DNA of 64,000 nt. Origin: Amphibalanus amphitrite (taxonomy: Eukaryota; Arthropoda; Thecostraca; Balanomorpha; Balanidae). Under the pieces are notes generated by a model. That model saw only the letters and a program-made list of their open reading frames with translations, had not been told where the DNA came from and made no database searches. The translations under genes were made by a program, and so were the position numbers. Below, one piece after another: positions 48,043-60,900 of this stretch (within the stretch, counting starts at the first letter, position 1; each line of letters opens with the position of its first letter). The stretch spans positions 576,501-640,500 of the forward strand of contig NW_024881565.1 in NCBI RefSeq assembly GCF_019059575.1. The letters run 5' to 3'.

Positions 48043-48844
48043 CGAATGAGCTAGCCACAAAAGAGCTAGTGTTGTTTGAGCTAGCTCATTTGGGCTAGTG
48101 CCACAAAATAGCTAGTGCGATTGTAACTAGTCCCACAAAACAGCTAGGAGCAAAATGACTAGTGTTGTAAAGGGCTAGTAGATCGGCTCACGCCGTACCT
48201 CTTCGGGATTTTATAAGCAAAGTTCAGTTCAGATCAGATCGGTCACTAAAAAGACCGAAACATGCGACTCAGATTTTATTCTCAAACGTTCATCGAAATG
48301 TTGTATCCAACTCCGCGAAGAAACTCCTGCCTGTCTATGATGTCTTCTGTGAGACGGCGAATGAGGACCTTAATTCGTTTATTTATATCGGCATAATTTT
48401 CTCTTGTTTTTGAACTTCGTTTTCTGCTTTGAATTTGCAAAGTTCTGCAGCTTGCAGCGCTTCTTCTTTTGAATCACAGCCAGAAAACGCCAATGTGACA
48501 GGTGTGGCGAGTCCACCATCCCTTGGATTGCCCTGTGCCACCCTTCAATTTTGTTGTTGGTCCTCGACATTCCCTCGTCGGTGCGAATCCCGACATTCCA
48601 CATGTCTTTTCCGAAATTTTTGTGCTCTCCTCTGCCCCCTCCGTCCCTGCCTCCCAATGTAGGTATCTTCAAAGTAATTGTAATAGGTATCCTCAAAGCT
48701 CTTTGCACCACTAGCTATTTTGGGACTAGCTCTTATAAGTCACTAGCTATTTTAACATTGGCTTTTACATCACTAGCTCTTTTGTAGCACTAGCTCAAAC
48801 GTACTAGCTCAAATGACACTAGCTGTTTTGTCGCTAGCTATTCG
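48043..48844. mobile_element. AGCTAGT-rich foldback element carrying a MULE transposase scrap
   Basis: Both ends, 48043-48190 and 48705-48844, are arrays of AGCTAGT/ACTAGCT spaced by AT-rich 8-12-mers, in inverted orientation. It sits inside the left end of E10. No convincing target duplication. Confidence 0.7.
48379..48711 (-). pseudogene. Mutator-like (MULE) transposase C-terminal fragment
   Basis: The predicted 110-residue frame contains MWNVGIRTDEGMSRTNNKIE followed by GWHRAIQGMVDSPHLSHWRF. The RTNNxxEGWHR pattern with a downstream W is typical of the region after the catalytic core in MULE transposases. The DDE core is absent and the rest is not recognisable, so it is a remnant or captured fragment. 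Confidence 0.6.
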
Positions 48845-49143
48845 GACACGAGGCCCGGGGAAGTTTTTGACTTTTCGAAAAAACCGGAATATATGTGACA
48901 GAACGCATGCTTGTGACTAACTCTAGCAAGTTTTAGCTAAATATCTTCAAAAATGGCCAAGTTATACGCATTATTGCAAAAAAATCACAATTATTTATTT
49001 TTCAACTCAATTTTCAGTACGTATTTGACATCGTACACCAATTTAAATTGCACTATCGTGCTCCTGAGCTCAAACTGCATCCAATAGACACCTTTTTTGT
49101 TCAAAAATTATAACTTCAAAATTTGACCTTTTTTGACCTGAAA

Positions 49144-51007
49144 GCATTCCACGATAGATCGACCAAAGCCGTACACCCTCATATTTTATTTTTTGCTTAA
49201 AATTGGTCTAATGGGTTGTTATGGGCGGGGAAGCCAGCTGTGCCAAGGATTTTTTTCTTCGAGCAACGGTTTCCGAGATATAGCCTCAGACAATTCCTGG
49301 AGGTCACGCTGCAACCCTATGTTTGGCGGCTTATAACTCAGAAACTATTGGTTTTCTATGGTAAAAACTTTATATGGTTCAACTCGCAATCAACCAACAA
49401 ACGTTTTGGCTATCTCGGATTTTCGATTTTTGAAAATTTTGATCACGTGACATCTTGACCTTTTTCGAAGAGTGACCTTGCTATTTTCCCAACTGAAAGT
49501 CGCAATTATGTCTGATGACGATTAAAGCCTTATCAATTGTCATTCATATGCGCAAATAAAAAAGTGACTTTCGGCCTGCGTTGACCTCAGGTCAGGTCAT
49601 TTTTATGACCTGTCCATTATTACGAGCGGGAGCGACGCGAGATCTCGAGAATAAAGCAAGATAGCGACAAGCGGTAAACAGTACAGGATTCACACGGATA
49701 AGGTCTACAATTTTTACGGAGGTCATTTTCAGGTCAGGTCAAAGATGACGTCACAGGGGTAAAAAGGAAGTCAAAATAGTTTTGGCTGTACCTTTTGATC
49801 TAATAAAGAAAGAGACGTGGAACAGGCACCATTGTGTTTGCTTTCGCCTAGCGCCAGTTCGTTTTGAATTTCAATACCGATGACCTGAGGTCAGGTCAAT
49901 TTCTTGACCACCCCATTATAAGTCAATTGGGGAAAAATCAGCTCCCTTGTTTTTACACTAAAACGCGTCGGAATTGCCTAATATACCATGAGTGACTTCA
50001 TATACGACTAACCTTGAGACCTTTTTTGCTCTTGGTCAACTGTGACGTTGCTCTTGGGTCATGTGACGTCATTATAGGTCACCAAATGTTTTTTTGCCAA
50101 TAACTCCTTACAGGTTTGAGATACAGCCGCACGGATAGGCTCATTGTGTTCAGCTCATCAAGGCCCATCGAATGATATATATGATGACCTTAAGGTCATG
50201 CGTGACCTAAGGTCAACTTTTGACTTTGACCTTTCGAGGTCAACATACACATGTTTCGATGCGGATCGACGAGAGGATCACGATGGTGCTATTAGTTTGT
50301 TCCTAGCTGGGATACTTTGAAAGTTATTCGAGAAAAACTTCATATATATGTAGTGCCGCCATTTAGGCTTTCTTTTTACCCCTGTGACGTCATCTTTGAC
50401 CTGACCTGAAAATGACCTGAGTAAAAATTGTAGACCTTATCCATGTGTACTTTGTGCCGTTTACCCCTTGTCGCAATCTTGCTTTGTTCTCGAGATCTCG
50501 CTGTCGCTCCCGCTCGTAATAATGGGAAGGTCATAAAAATGACCTGACCTGAGGTCAACGCAGGCCGAAAGCCACTTTTTTATTTGCGCATATGAATGAC
50601 AATTGATAAGGCTTTAATCGTCATCAGACATAATTGCGACTTTCAGTTGGGAAAATAGCAAGGTCACTCTTCGAAAAAAAGGTCAAGATGTCACGTGATC
50701 AAAATTTTCAAAAATCGAAAATCCGAGATAGCCAAAACGTTTGTTGGTTGATTGGGAGTTGAACCATATAAAGTTTTTACCATAGAAAACCAATAGTTTC
50801 TGAGTTATAGGCCGCCAAACATAGGGTTGCAGCGTGACCTCCAGGAATTGCCTGAGGCTATATCTCGGAAACCGTTGCTCGAAGAAAAAAAATCCTTGGC
50901 ACAGCTGGGTTCCCCGCCCATCACAACCCAGTAGACCAATTTTAAGCAAAAAATAAAATATGAGGGTGTAAATTTTATTTATTTTTGGTCGATCTATCGT
51001 GGAATGC
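49144..51007. repeat. Large inverted repeat (arms ~630 bp, spacer ~600 bp) inside E10
   Basis: 49144-49772 is inverted at 50369-51007; landmarks are GCATTCCACGATAGATCGAC, TTGGCGGCTTATAACTCAG and TTACGAGCGGGAGCGACG. The arms differ by scattered substitutions. Confidence 0.85.
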
Positions 51008-51556
51008 CCCGAAAGTGACCTGACCTAAGCTAAATTCGACTCAAAATGACCTCGAATGACACAGACGACATCAAATTCGAACTCTATGGCCTAAATGGAC
51101 CATAAAACATGTGTCACCTGACCGACGCATGATATAATATTTCCGTGATCTATGATGACCTGACCCTGACCTGAAAATCAAAGTACAAGTTTGGTACCCT
51201 CAAGGTATCTAGAGCATCTATTCACGAGTGTGTAAACCAAAAATGAGCCTGATCTGACTTGTAAGACGGCGGCCAGAGCCCAAAATGTGAACAAGCCGAA
51301 ATGCTAATAATTTTTACTTTAACCTGACCTGTGACGTCATCGGTGACCTCGAGGTCAACGAAATTAGGTTTCGTTCGACAGTTTTTCCGGGGCTATCAGA
51401 CGCCGTTTGAATTTTGACGATCGGCCCAGTAGTTTCGGAGTTAGGAGGGGGGCTATGGAGAGAGCCCCCCCCCCCCCAGTAGGGCGTGTTATACGCAGAC
51501 CCCAGTGGGGCGCGGGTTAAGAGCCCATTTTTTTTTTTTTTTTTTTTTTTGCTTAA

Positions 51557-52767
51557 CCCGGCACCGCCTGGGCTATTTCCGTACCCACGACAGCCTGGGG
51601 GGGGTCGGATCAGACCCCCCCCCCTGTTATCTCGAGAACCAATGGTCGTATCGAGCCCCGCGAGGCGGCGTTCGAAAGATCTCTACGAGACCTTCCCAAA
51701 ACACTCCAAAGAGTTTAAGATTGAGGTCAACTTTCGGGTCAAGGTCAGGTCAAAGGTCAAATTCTGGGGTTTTGCATGATTAGGCTTACCGACAGCGGAA
51801 TCGATAGCTGCTGCTCGAAACTCACCAAAAATGACCTCAAAGACCTAGTGAAGGTACCATGTGCGTATAGGGGTCATACTAAGTACGGGTCAAGGTCAGG
51901 TCAGGTCACGAAAGGTCCCGGTTTTCACTTTCTGCTACATGGGCGTGCGACACATGTTTTATGGCTTATTTTTCACGCCGAATCCGATGGTAATGGTTAT
52001 ATGTGACCCCAAGTCGCTGTGCTGGTGATAAGTGTGCATTCGAAGCATAAAAAAATCGTTTATTCCATACATAACTAAACGAGGGCAAAGAAAAAAAGTC
52101 AATTTTACAACTTTTTATTTTTGACATAAAAATGCACTTTTCTAGACGAGCTTTGTCCCAGGAATCTAGTAGTGCCATTTGTTTTTACATGCGATGTTCA
52201 GAAGTGCCTCTAATTCACGAAAATGCTTATGACGTCACCATGCCCTATGCATGTTGGAGCTATTTTTTTACAATTTCGGGGTCAAAAATCAAGATAGAAA
52301 GTTGAAATTTGGACATCTAATGTTCTCTCTATAACATATATTCCGGTTTTTTGGAAATTCCCAAAATTTTGGATTTTATTAGCTGTTTTCCAAAAAAAAA
52401 TAGTTTTTTTTGAATTTTTAGGGGCGAAAAACGCATTTTATGGAAAATCCGAGATAGCCATTTTAAAGAACTCGTTGAGTTGCGTCTATTCATGTCCTTA
52501 ATTTGCAATTTGCTTTAAACCTCGATTTTTGGCGATTTTTTAAACATTTACCACTTTTTTGACTGAAAACGCCATGTAGTTACATCACTAAAATCGATAT
52601 ATCTAAAAAAAATTGAAAATTTTTCTTTAAAATTGCACTGCAGACGTCAAATTGATGGGGGAGAAGGTATGCCAAGTTTCAAGTTGATAGCGTAAGCGGT
52701 TCATGAGTTATTCAAGAAAAACGGAGGGAGGGGGGGTCGGATCCGACCCCCCTCAGGCGGTCGCGGG
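51557..52767 (+). mobile_element. Nested TTAA element (copy E11), CCCGGCACCGCCTGG end
   Basis: TTAA at 51553-51556; right flank TTCA, a likely decayed TTAA. Hairpins GGGTCGGATCAGACCC and GGGTCGGATCCGACCC; right end CTCAGGCGGTCGCGGG. DR1-type AGGTCA-a-AGGTCA at 51747-51759. The 3' half is near-identical to E7. Confidence 0.75.
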
Positions 52768-53768
52768 TTCAGTAGGTCAGAGGTCAGGTCAAGGTCAGGT
52801 CAAAGGTACAAAATGCAAGTTTCTACAGTATCGGCCTTGCACCGTAGTTGCCGAAGAATGGACGGAGACCGATTGCCTAAAACGTTTTCTTAGGCTACCA
52901 AGACAATATTCGTCGCATAAAATATCATTCAAAGGTCAAGGTCAGGTCAGGTCAGGTCACCAAAAACAAAATATAGAAAAGGGCATGTGCGACACATGTT
53001 TTATGGGTCATTTTATTCATAGAACAATAGGCATACTCAATAAATGATATGTACCACATCTGGATGAATTTCAGGTCGAGGTCAGGTCAAGGTCAGGTCA
53101 AGTGAGGTCAAATTTTGAAGTGGGTTGTTAAGGCTCAAAAAGGTGTTTATCAGATGCAGTTTTTCACGGTGAATCGAATAGTGCTATTTTTGTTTCCGTA
53201 CGAGGTCTAGAACTTCCAAAATATTCATTTAAAAAAATGTGTGTCGTGACGTCATAAAATTTTGAATAACTCACACATTTTTGAACAGATTTTTCTAAAA
53301 ATTGGTATGTAGGTGCACATAGACCACTTCTCTGTCATATATTCCGTTTTTTCAATACACTCAAAATTTTGGATTTTATAATGATTTTCCCAAAAATTTA
53401 GTTTTAAGAAAAAAATTGGGCCAAAATCCAATATTTTCAAAAAACAAATAGCCATTTGATAGACAAAGTAAAATCACGTATAACCTTTTTTGTTACGTCT
53501 TGATTCCTTTAAAAATGAAGATGTTGGCGGCGTTGGAAATTTTGCCGTTTTTTTTAGGCGAAAATGGCGAACATGACGTCACTAAAACGTCATTTTCTAA
53601 AAAAAAAAATCGGACGGATTTCGCTCAAATTTTCAGGGAACGTGTCAAATTGATGTATGATAAGGTACTGAAAGTTTGACGTCGCTGGCTTAACGCGTTT
53701 AGAAGTTATTGGCGAAAAACGGGATGGGGCAGATTCTGCCCCCCCCCCCCCAGCGGGGCGCGGGTTAA

Positions 53769-54711
53769 GGCAGCAACGTCAAACTTTCAGTACCTTGTGG
53801 TGCCTAAATTTGATTTGCTCCATGAAAATTTGAGCGAAATCTTTCATAATTTTTAACAATGTTTTACTTAGCAACGTATTGTTAGCCGTATCCGCTTGAC
53901 AATTTCGAAAACTTCAAGCGCATCTGACATCTTCATTGTAGGGAAACAAGACGTAACAAAAAGCATATATGCACTTCTACTTTGTTTTTTCAAATGGCTA
54001 TCTCGGTTTTTAGAAAACTTCGGATTTTTACCCAAAGTTAAAAAGAACTAACATTTTTAGGTAAATAGTCATACCTAGATTAAAAATACCGCGTTTATCG
54101 AAAGAAAAAAAGATATAGTACCTCTCGATTCGTTGTAAATGAAAAAAAACATCAGATGGGCACCTGTTATGGTCTTAACAACTAGCTTCTAATTTTAACC
54201 TCACTTGACCTAACCTTGACCTGAACTTCATCCAGATTTCGTCCATACCACTAATTGAATAGGCATGTGACATGTCCATCGAATGCTTTCAGTAAAGTGA
54301 CCCATTATCATAAGATATGTATCACAGCTTTCCTATTTATTATTTAATAGTTTGTTTTTGGTGACCGGACCTGCTTTGACCTCGATCTTTGCATGGCATC
54401 CTGTGCAGTGTGCAATGCATCTTGTCTCGGTAGCCTAGCCCTAATAACGTGTTATGTGTGATCAATCTGAATCCATTCTTCGCCAGCTGTGCTCCAAAGC
54501 CAATAATGTAGAAACTTACTCTTTACTCTTGGTTTTACTCTTGGCCCGAGCTGTTTTTAACTAAGGCAAAAAAATGTGCCTCAAAGATTTGTCTTGTTGA
54601 GAGTTTTCGATCACCGTTTTCCTCGTCTCTTTACGACCATCCGTTCTAAAGGTAGACGAGGGGGGGGGCACAGCAGGGCGCGTTCGGCTGAATACCCCAG
54701 CGGGGCGCGGG
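53769..54711 (-). mobile_element. TTAA/CCCGCGCC element (copy E12), 3'-truncated, abutting E9
   Basis: Right boundary CCCCAGCGGGGCGCGGG then TTAG. Its outer 42 bp match the left end of E9 inverted (CGCGCCCTGCTG, GTATTCAGCC parts). Left part starts inside the element body next to E9's TTAA. Confidence 0.65.
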
Positions 54712-56228
54712 TTAGTTTAGTCTTACTCTTACCTTTTGGTTAACGTATTCCTGGAGCACTTGCATCACAAAGACGGGTCGGGCACATGTACTACCTACGT
54801 GGCATATGCTTTTGTAAACACCTTAACCGGCTTCATCTTCTGGCGCCTCTTAGCTCTTTATAAGGCTAAATATAGCACCGCATGCGTTATTCATCATTTT
54901 CTTGCCCACGACGTGGCACGGCACGTCTCGTCGGTAAGCGGGTGCGTTGACCGTGCCGACGGCTGCGGCCGCGCCAGCGCGCTCCCAGAGAACGGCGCAC
55001 TGATTCCTATCCGGGCGCACCGAACACACGAGTCGGTGAGCCTACACGTGGTGCAAAGTTGGGCGGCGCGTCGGGCGGCCGCCCACGCCGAGCGTCGGCA
55101 GCGACGGCGGCGTCTCCATTCAGGTGCCGCGGCGGCCGCGCGCCGCCGCGGCAGCCACTTCCGGCCGGCGGCGGCTCACCAGGTGCGCGCCGACCGGCGG
55201 CGGCGGCAGTCGCCACCTCTGTCGCCGCCGCCGCTGACGCTCCAAGACGTGACGGCGCTCTCCGAGCGGTGGTGACCTGACCCAGCACTCAGTGACCGGG
55301 CCGAGCGGTGGTGACCTGACCCAGCACTCAGTGACCGGCTGACCCAGCACTCAGTGACCGGGCCGAGCGGTGGTGACCTGACCCAGCACTCAGTGACCGG
55401 CTGACCCAGCACTCAGTGACCGGCTGACCCTGCACTCAGTGACCGGGCTGAGCGCGGCCGACGTGACGGCGGTGCCGGCGACTGGCTAGTGCGCGTGCCT
55501 GCAGCGGCCCGTGCTGACCTCGGTGGAGCGCCTCTGCAGACCGCCCGGCACCAGCCGAACATGGTAACTGCCCGCCGGTGAGTAGCTGCTGCCGCTGGGC
55601 GCACAGAAGTCACCGCTTCTTACGTTCCTGTTGATGCTATAAAATAACTTAGAGAATACAACCTCAGGCCCGACAAGCAATGACGGGTGCCAATTCATTT
55701 ACAATATCTACGATTAGGGAATAGAGGGTGAAACCGAGTGGAAAACAGAATCTTAGCACATTACGTCGTCTTGGGTAGTGTCAATGAATAAAACAAATTG
55801 CGGGTTAAAATGATATTCACTATTCAGCCTCAAGTCATAACACATTCTGCGACCCCGTTCCGAGTGAGGTCATTCTGATCATTCGATGTCTGCTTGATCC
55901 CACGGCGCCTCCTAGACCCTTGTGACCTTCTGATCCCCTTGGCCCCCCATGCTCGCAAAAGCACAGAACCTGCCTATTCGTTCGACGATCGTCTTACCGC
56001 TCGACGCATTACCGGCTTACTCCGCTGTGACCCGAAGGCAATGGCCACGAACCTTGTAGCGGGGCGAGGGTGGCGCGAGATTTGAAAGGCTCAGAAAAGC
56101 AGAATGATTTCAGTGTTTTTGAACAGTGTAAGTCCAGGCGGAATTGTGAGTGTTATTTGAGAGGACCTGACCAAAGTATCAGAGGTCGATGCATAAAGCT
56201 GCCTTTAGATTTCCTGTGTTAATCCTGT
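54712..56228. other. Region with GC-rich island, no gene recognised
   Basis: 54950-55600 is strongly GC-rich with an open plus frame (54736-55275) of Arg/Ala-rich composition and no recognised domain; it could be a CpG-rich promoter or an exon of an unknown gene, but splice or family support is lacking. Confidence 0.3.
55265..55447. repeat. GC-rich minisatellite
   Basis: Alternating units TGACCCAGCACTCAGTGACC and GGGCCGAGCGGTGGTGACC; about seven of the first and three of the second. Confidence 0.9.
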
Positions 56229-56229
56229 A

Positions 56230-56724
56230 GGGTGTCCGGAAAGTATTTGCCCCTCCATCAGCTCGCCGCCATAATTAATAAAAAAGGGCCCCCGGGTCAT
56301 GGTTTATTTACCGATTTATCCCCTGCCCTGTCGTACCCATTCCCTCATCCGCTTTGGCATTCCCTAGATCAAGACGTCCAGAGTATCCGCGCTGATGTTC
56401 AGCCACACCTTTCACAGGTTCCTCTAAAATCCGTTTTCTGTGGGAGCTTCCAGTCTTCATCATAACTTCAGCGCGATGACGCTTGTCAAATAGTTTCTTT
56501 CGTCATAGTAGATACCACGTTCAGGTGCGAGTTACGCCTGCCAAACACTGGCCCCTGGCGCCTCGCAAGTGTCTAGGTCAGGTAACCGGGTTAGGTCATG
56601 TGACTAACAGACAGCTGTGGATAGCCTTAGGCACGGTTTTAGCAAATCTCAACAGTTCTTAACGCGCACGGTGGGATTATGTATAGCTGAATGAACAAGG
56701 GGCAAATAATTTCCGGACACCCCG
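56230..56724. mobile_element. Mariner-like MITE (GGGTGTCCGGAAAGTATTTG ends)
   Basis: TA at 56228-56229 and 56725-56726. Left GGGTGTCCGGAAAGTATTTG, right CAAATAATTTCCGGACACCC (inverse with one change). TA target and this end type fit Tc1/mariner. No transposase frame. Confidence 0.75.
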
Positions 56725-57669
56725 TATGTGTAGCGTTCGCCGCATTGCACTAATTTTAGCGGAAAGTTTAAGCTGGTTAAAACCACGAAGCCTGGTTTGC
56801 TGGGAAAGGATGAACGATAAGTGGAAGAAACGATAATCTGATTGGCAGTCTCTAGGCCAATAACAGCCCGACCATCAACGCGAATGAGTCCATTCTTCCA
56901 AAAATGTTACTACCTACATTAAATAATATATGCATACCTGTGACATTATAACGGCCCTGAAATATGCCATATATGTCGTACCGAGACAATGGAAAATTGT
57001 ACATTGCATTTGTGCGTATGCATCGCTTCATGCTCGCGCTCTTTCATAATGGCTTGGTAGGTATCAATAAATTTCCAATGGAAATCGGACGTAGGTATGT
57101 TATAACGTGTGTAAAGCTCGAAGGCTTCTTGCAGTCAGTAAGAAGACACTTCTTCGTAATAACTTTCATCGTATAGGTACCTACTTGGTGAAATATAACT
57201 AAAACTTTTAACGCGTGGTAATTTCATTATAACAATGCGACGATCACCAGCAGCAGAATATGACTACATCAAAGCAGCATCAGTGGAGGCTCAGTGTTCA
57301 CGGCGAGATCATGGAAGTTTGGCCGCTTCAGTAACGCAAGCTGACCCCATGGCCAGTTGTGAATAGCCGCATGCATAATGCGGCGACAGCCTGTCCGCTG
57401 AACGCCAGCTGTTGGCGGTTCTCGGCGAAAAGCGGATCACCTGAGCTGACCATCGCTGAACTCGTGGGTGTCATACAGGACTGCGCTCCTGGATTAATAA
57501 TGCAAAGCCTAATTGTGATTGACTCCCGCGGAAACAGATGCGCAATTTCTGAGACATTGACGTAGTTACGAGGTAGATTAGATAGGTACAAGATTAGGAA
57601 TGTTAAGTAACACGTTTTTTCTGTCCAAAGAACCCAGTTATTTCCCAGTGTTCACCAGACAATAACTCG

Positions 57670-57963
57670 CATGGGTGGAGCTTTTCCAAAGAAGTTGGTG
57701 GGGCAAAAAGTCGTGAAACCTTTAATGCTCAATTATCAAGTTAATTGAAATGCTAGAGTAAAACAATGCTTTTCATTACATAGTTAATATTTTGCCTTAA
57801 AAAGACATTCCAAAGCTCCTCAATGGAAAAAAATTGTTTGCAAGGCAAAAATGTGCAACAAATGAGCCTAAGTTGGTAACTCGCTTATTCGTGGGGCAAA
57901 ATGGGAAGTTGGTGGGACAGCCGCCCCACCAACTGTAGGTACCTATAGGAAGCTCCGCCCCTG
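57670..57963. mobile_element. hAT-like MITE (CAGGGGCGGAGCTTCC-type ends)
   Basis: Left CATGGGTGGAGCTTTTCC, right GGAAGCTCCGCCCCTG. Flanks ATAACTCG (57662-57669) and ATAAATCG (57964-57971) form an 8-bp duplication with one change. AAGTTGGTGGGGC repeats in both arms. Confidence 0.75.
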
Positions 57964-57971
57964 ATAAATCG

Positions 57972-60900
57972 GTTATCAGGAACACAAGGCACGCCATTTT
58001 GAACGGAATCCAGCGAAATTTTACTCCGTCTGTCTGACTGATTGAGGGTTTACTATCCCAACAAAAATGACTGCCAGGGCAGCCTCTAAACTATGAATCC
58101 GAACCACCACCCTCCCTTTCCCAGTGCCCGTCAATGTGTAAATAAATTGCCCTATGTTTAGTGCAGGGAACAGTTATCTTCCATTTTCGTACAACTTTTA
58201 AGGGGCATCTAGATAGTTCCAGCAGTCGGCGCTGCCACGGCGTTTTATTCTTTCTGCCCTCTGCTTTGGCCGTGTCTTCCTCCGGGCAGCTGCTGAGGTA
58301 TGATTGTGGTGACGTCCAGAAAGTTTCAGTTTCAAATGTATCAGGCTAAACCTAACCGGCATTACCCCAGTACACACTTTTCTTCGAATGTATGTAGCTA
58401 CGTGCTTACAAATTCATTTTCGTTTCTACACCCACCCTTTTGAGTTCTTAGTGTCGGTTCCCAAAGCCCAACATGACTACGCTTCTTGGATTAAGGATGA
58501 CATCAGGATCGTGAAATACCACAAGAAATACGTCAAAAATATATGCATAATCTATCAGTATGTAGAATCTGATGTTCAGAGTTCCATATTTAACGCAAGC
58601 TATATCTATGCAGCTGGTAATGGATACGAGATTCGTTCATAATTGCTTTATTAGGTCATGTACTTTTCGTGTTAGCCCGTGGGCGGCGGACCGGGGTGTT
58701 AGAAGCCGTCTAAAAGCGGTCCGCCTCCGCACCGGCTCCAAGCACTGAGAGCCGTGCTAAGCCGGCAGTTGGCAGGGCCGTGGTGGGAGCGTGTCTCAGG
58801 ACCTCGTGCTGGCCGCCACCTACTCCGCTGTGCCGTGCGGTGCAAGGCTCGTGGCGATAGGTGCTTGTGCCGTGTACTGTAGGCGCGCTCCGTCCTACAC
58901 CGCCCGGCTGTGGTCCGTTCCACTACCCTACACCACCTGACAGCAGCCCGCTGCCAGCTGGGCCGTGCAGGGTGGAGCCGTGGAGCCGTGGCCCGCTCCG
59001 CTGTGCCACACCGGCCGGTAGGGGTGGTGAGTTTTCCGAGATAACTAGCCGCCAGATCCATGCGAAGAGTCCGCTGTTGTCCACAATAGCAAGAAACTGT
59101 ATCCGTAACGACAAACACAGTCTGCTATAGGAATTAGGACCGAATTAAATGGGTATTAATTATATGGCGATTGACTGACAAAAGATATGATGAATACCGT
59201 CTCAACTGGCTACAATTTTGCGTAATTTGTTTTGAAAGATATCGAGCTGTCAAAAAAAATCATAAGTTTTTTTTGTTAGAGAATGTATTTTTTTGTGGAC
59301 TAGAAAATTCAAAGCTGCAAATTGCAGTTCTTTGAACTGGAAAAGGGTGTGCTAACACCCCTTTTCAAACTTTTTTTCGTCGCCCTATTTATAAGTTCCG
59401 CAAAGGCACATATGACTTATTTACCGAGAACAGTCCACGCCGGTGACTCGACATTTGATCCCCGTTCCGTTTCTGGGACGCGCGGGAGGGGAGGGGGGTG
59501 CTCTGAGGCGGCCCGTTCGGCACTGTCCGGCTTCCGAACACACCCGTGACCACAGCTGAGAGCTCGCACGGCTCGGCCCCGGGCCCGGCCCGGCCGGAAG
59601 CGGGGGCGGCCGCCCGGTTCCGGTGCCCCGCCCCCGCCCCCGCCCCCGCCGGCGGCAGCCGGTCGCCTCTGATGAGACGAGCGATGACCGCCGAGGGAGG
59701 GGAGGGGTCCGGGGACACACCTCTGACGAGCCCCGCCCGCCGGGCCCCCACTGCTCTGAGGAAGCCGCGACACGATAAGATACTGCAACGCCGGCCACCG
59801 CCACACAGCCACCGCCAGCACGTGTCCATCAGCCTACGATAACGGACTTCCGAGCGGAACAGGTACCTCAAAATGTCTAAACCGGCCAATCAAACATCTG
59901 ATAAAGACAGACGGGCCGGCCAACTGGCGGAACCAGCCCTGTGAGGTGCAGGCTGGTTATAGGTACTCCTGTATCAGACCGTAAATGATTGAAAGTGGAC
60001 GCCGATTGGTCCCGTTGGCGTTATTATTAATCCAAGCAATGGGTTCCTACCGACCATTGAAGTTTGGTTAGCAATGGTTTGACGTGAAGATTCCAAGCCA
60101 CTGCCACGTTCCCACAGCTATATACGAGACCGTAGCAAGATGACGTGGGGTTAGAAGGTACCATTCACTAGCGAGTCCACGATAGTTGATACTGCAAAAT
60201 GATAAGAGATGTCATAGATCGCCATTTGGCAGTCCCGTCCCCGCGGCAGCGCCCGATGCGCACACTCACGCCTCAGCCGGTTCCGGGTTGTGCGGTACAG
60301 TCTACTTCCAGGCGTTTGTTACTAGTGCCATCTATGGGCTGGAATACGAAACAGGCCCAGCGCCACAGACACCGTTAAGCGTTCACACGGCCAACGGACG
60401 GACCGAGCTAGAGAAAAATCAGGATATGGATACTGTTTGGCTATTGCAGCGCGACAGTGATGTTTACCGAGTTAAACGTAGCGAGGCCTAAGGATAATAA
60501 CAAACGCATATTCGCCCCCTCCCTCACTCTTTAGATGCAGAGGTTGGCACTTTGATCGTTACCCACCTACCCTTGGTTCCGTACCTAAATGTGAATACCT
60601 ACTGACCACTGGGCGTGACATAATAACCTTTCTTTACATTATCTATACAAGGCTTCGTAATATAACATCAAATGAGTTATCCACAAAGCAGTTTCTTTTA
60701 TTCACTGCCTTCAGCTCGAGACGGCTGCAGCCTGTAGTACCTAGTTAGACTCGGACGTCCGCTCTCATCCTCCGACCTTGCTAACGAATCACGGGTTTAG
60801 GCATGACCATCCGCTGGCCGACTGAGTCACGAGTCTGGCTGTGACTCTGACTCGGAAAGTTCCGACTCAGCCGACCACGGCCCATCTCCAGTCACCGAGT

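Larger units (their letters stand above)
48015..51516 (-). mobile_element. Nested TTAA/CCCGCGCC element (copy E10), ~3.5 kb, with large internal palindrome
   Basis: Perfect 17-bp inverted ends CCCGCGCCCCACTGGGG with TTAA on both sides (48011-48014, 51517-51520). It contains the AGCTAGT foldback element (48043-48844) and a palindrome (49144-51007). Dense AGGTCA/TGACCT motifs. Confidence 0.8.
47871..53764 (+). mobile_element. TTAA/CCCGCGCC element (copy E9), split by two nested TTAA elements
   Basis: TTAA at 47867-47870 (shared with E8) and 53765-53768. Left CCCGCGCCCCGCTGGG, right CCCAGCGGGGCGCGGG; both ends have the hairpin GGGGCAGATTCTGCCCC. Interrupted by E10 (48015-51516) and E11 (51557-52767). 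The remaining body has AGGTCA arrays (52770-53120). Confidence 0.75.

Noticed and set aside
59389-59889. Overlapping minus-strand frames of 127-166 aa with Gly/Pro/Arg-rich sequence
   Set aside because: Several frames are open at once because of high GC; no domain or splice evidence.
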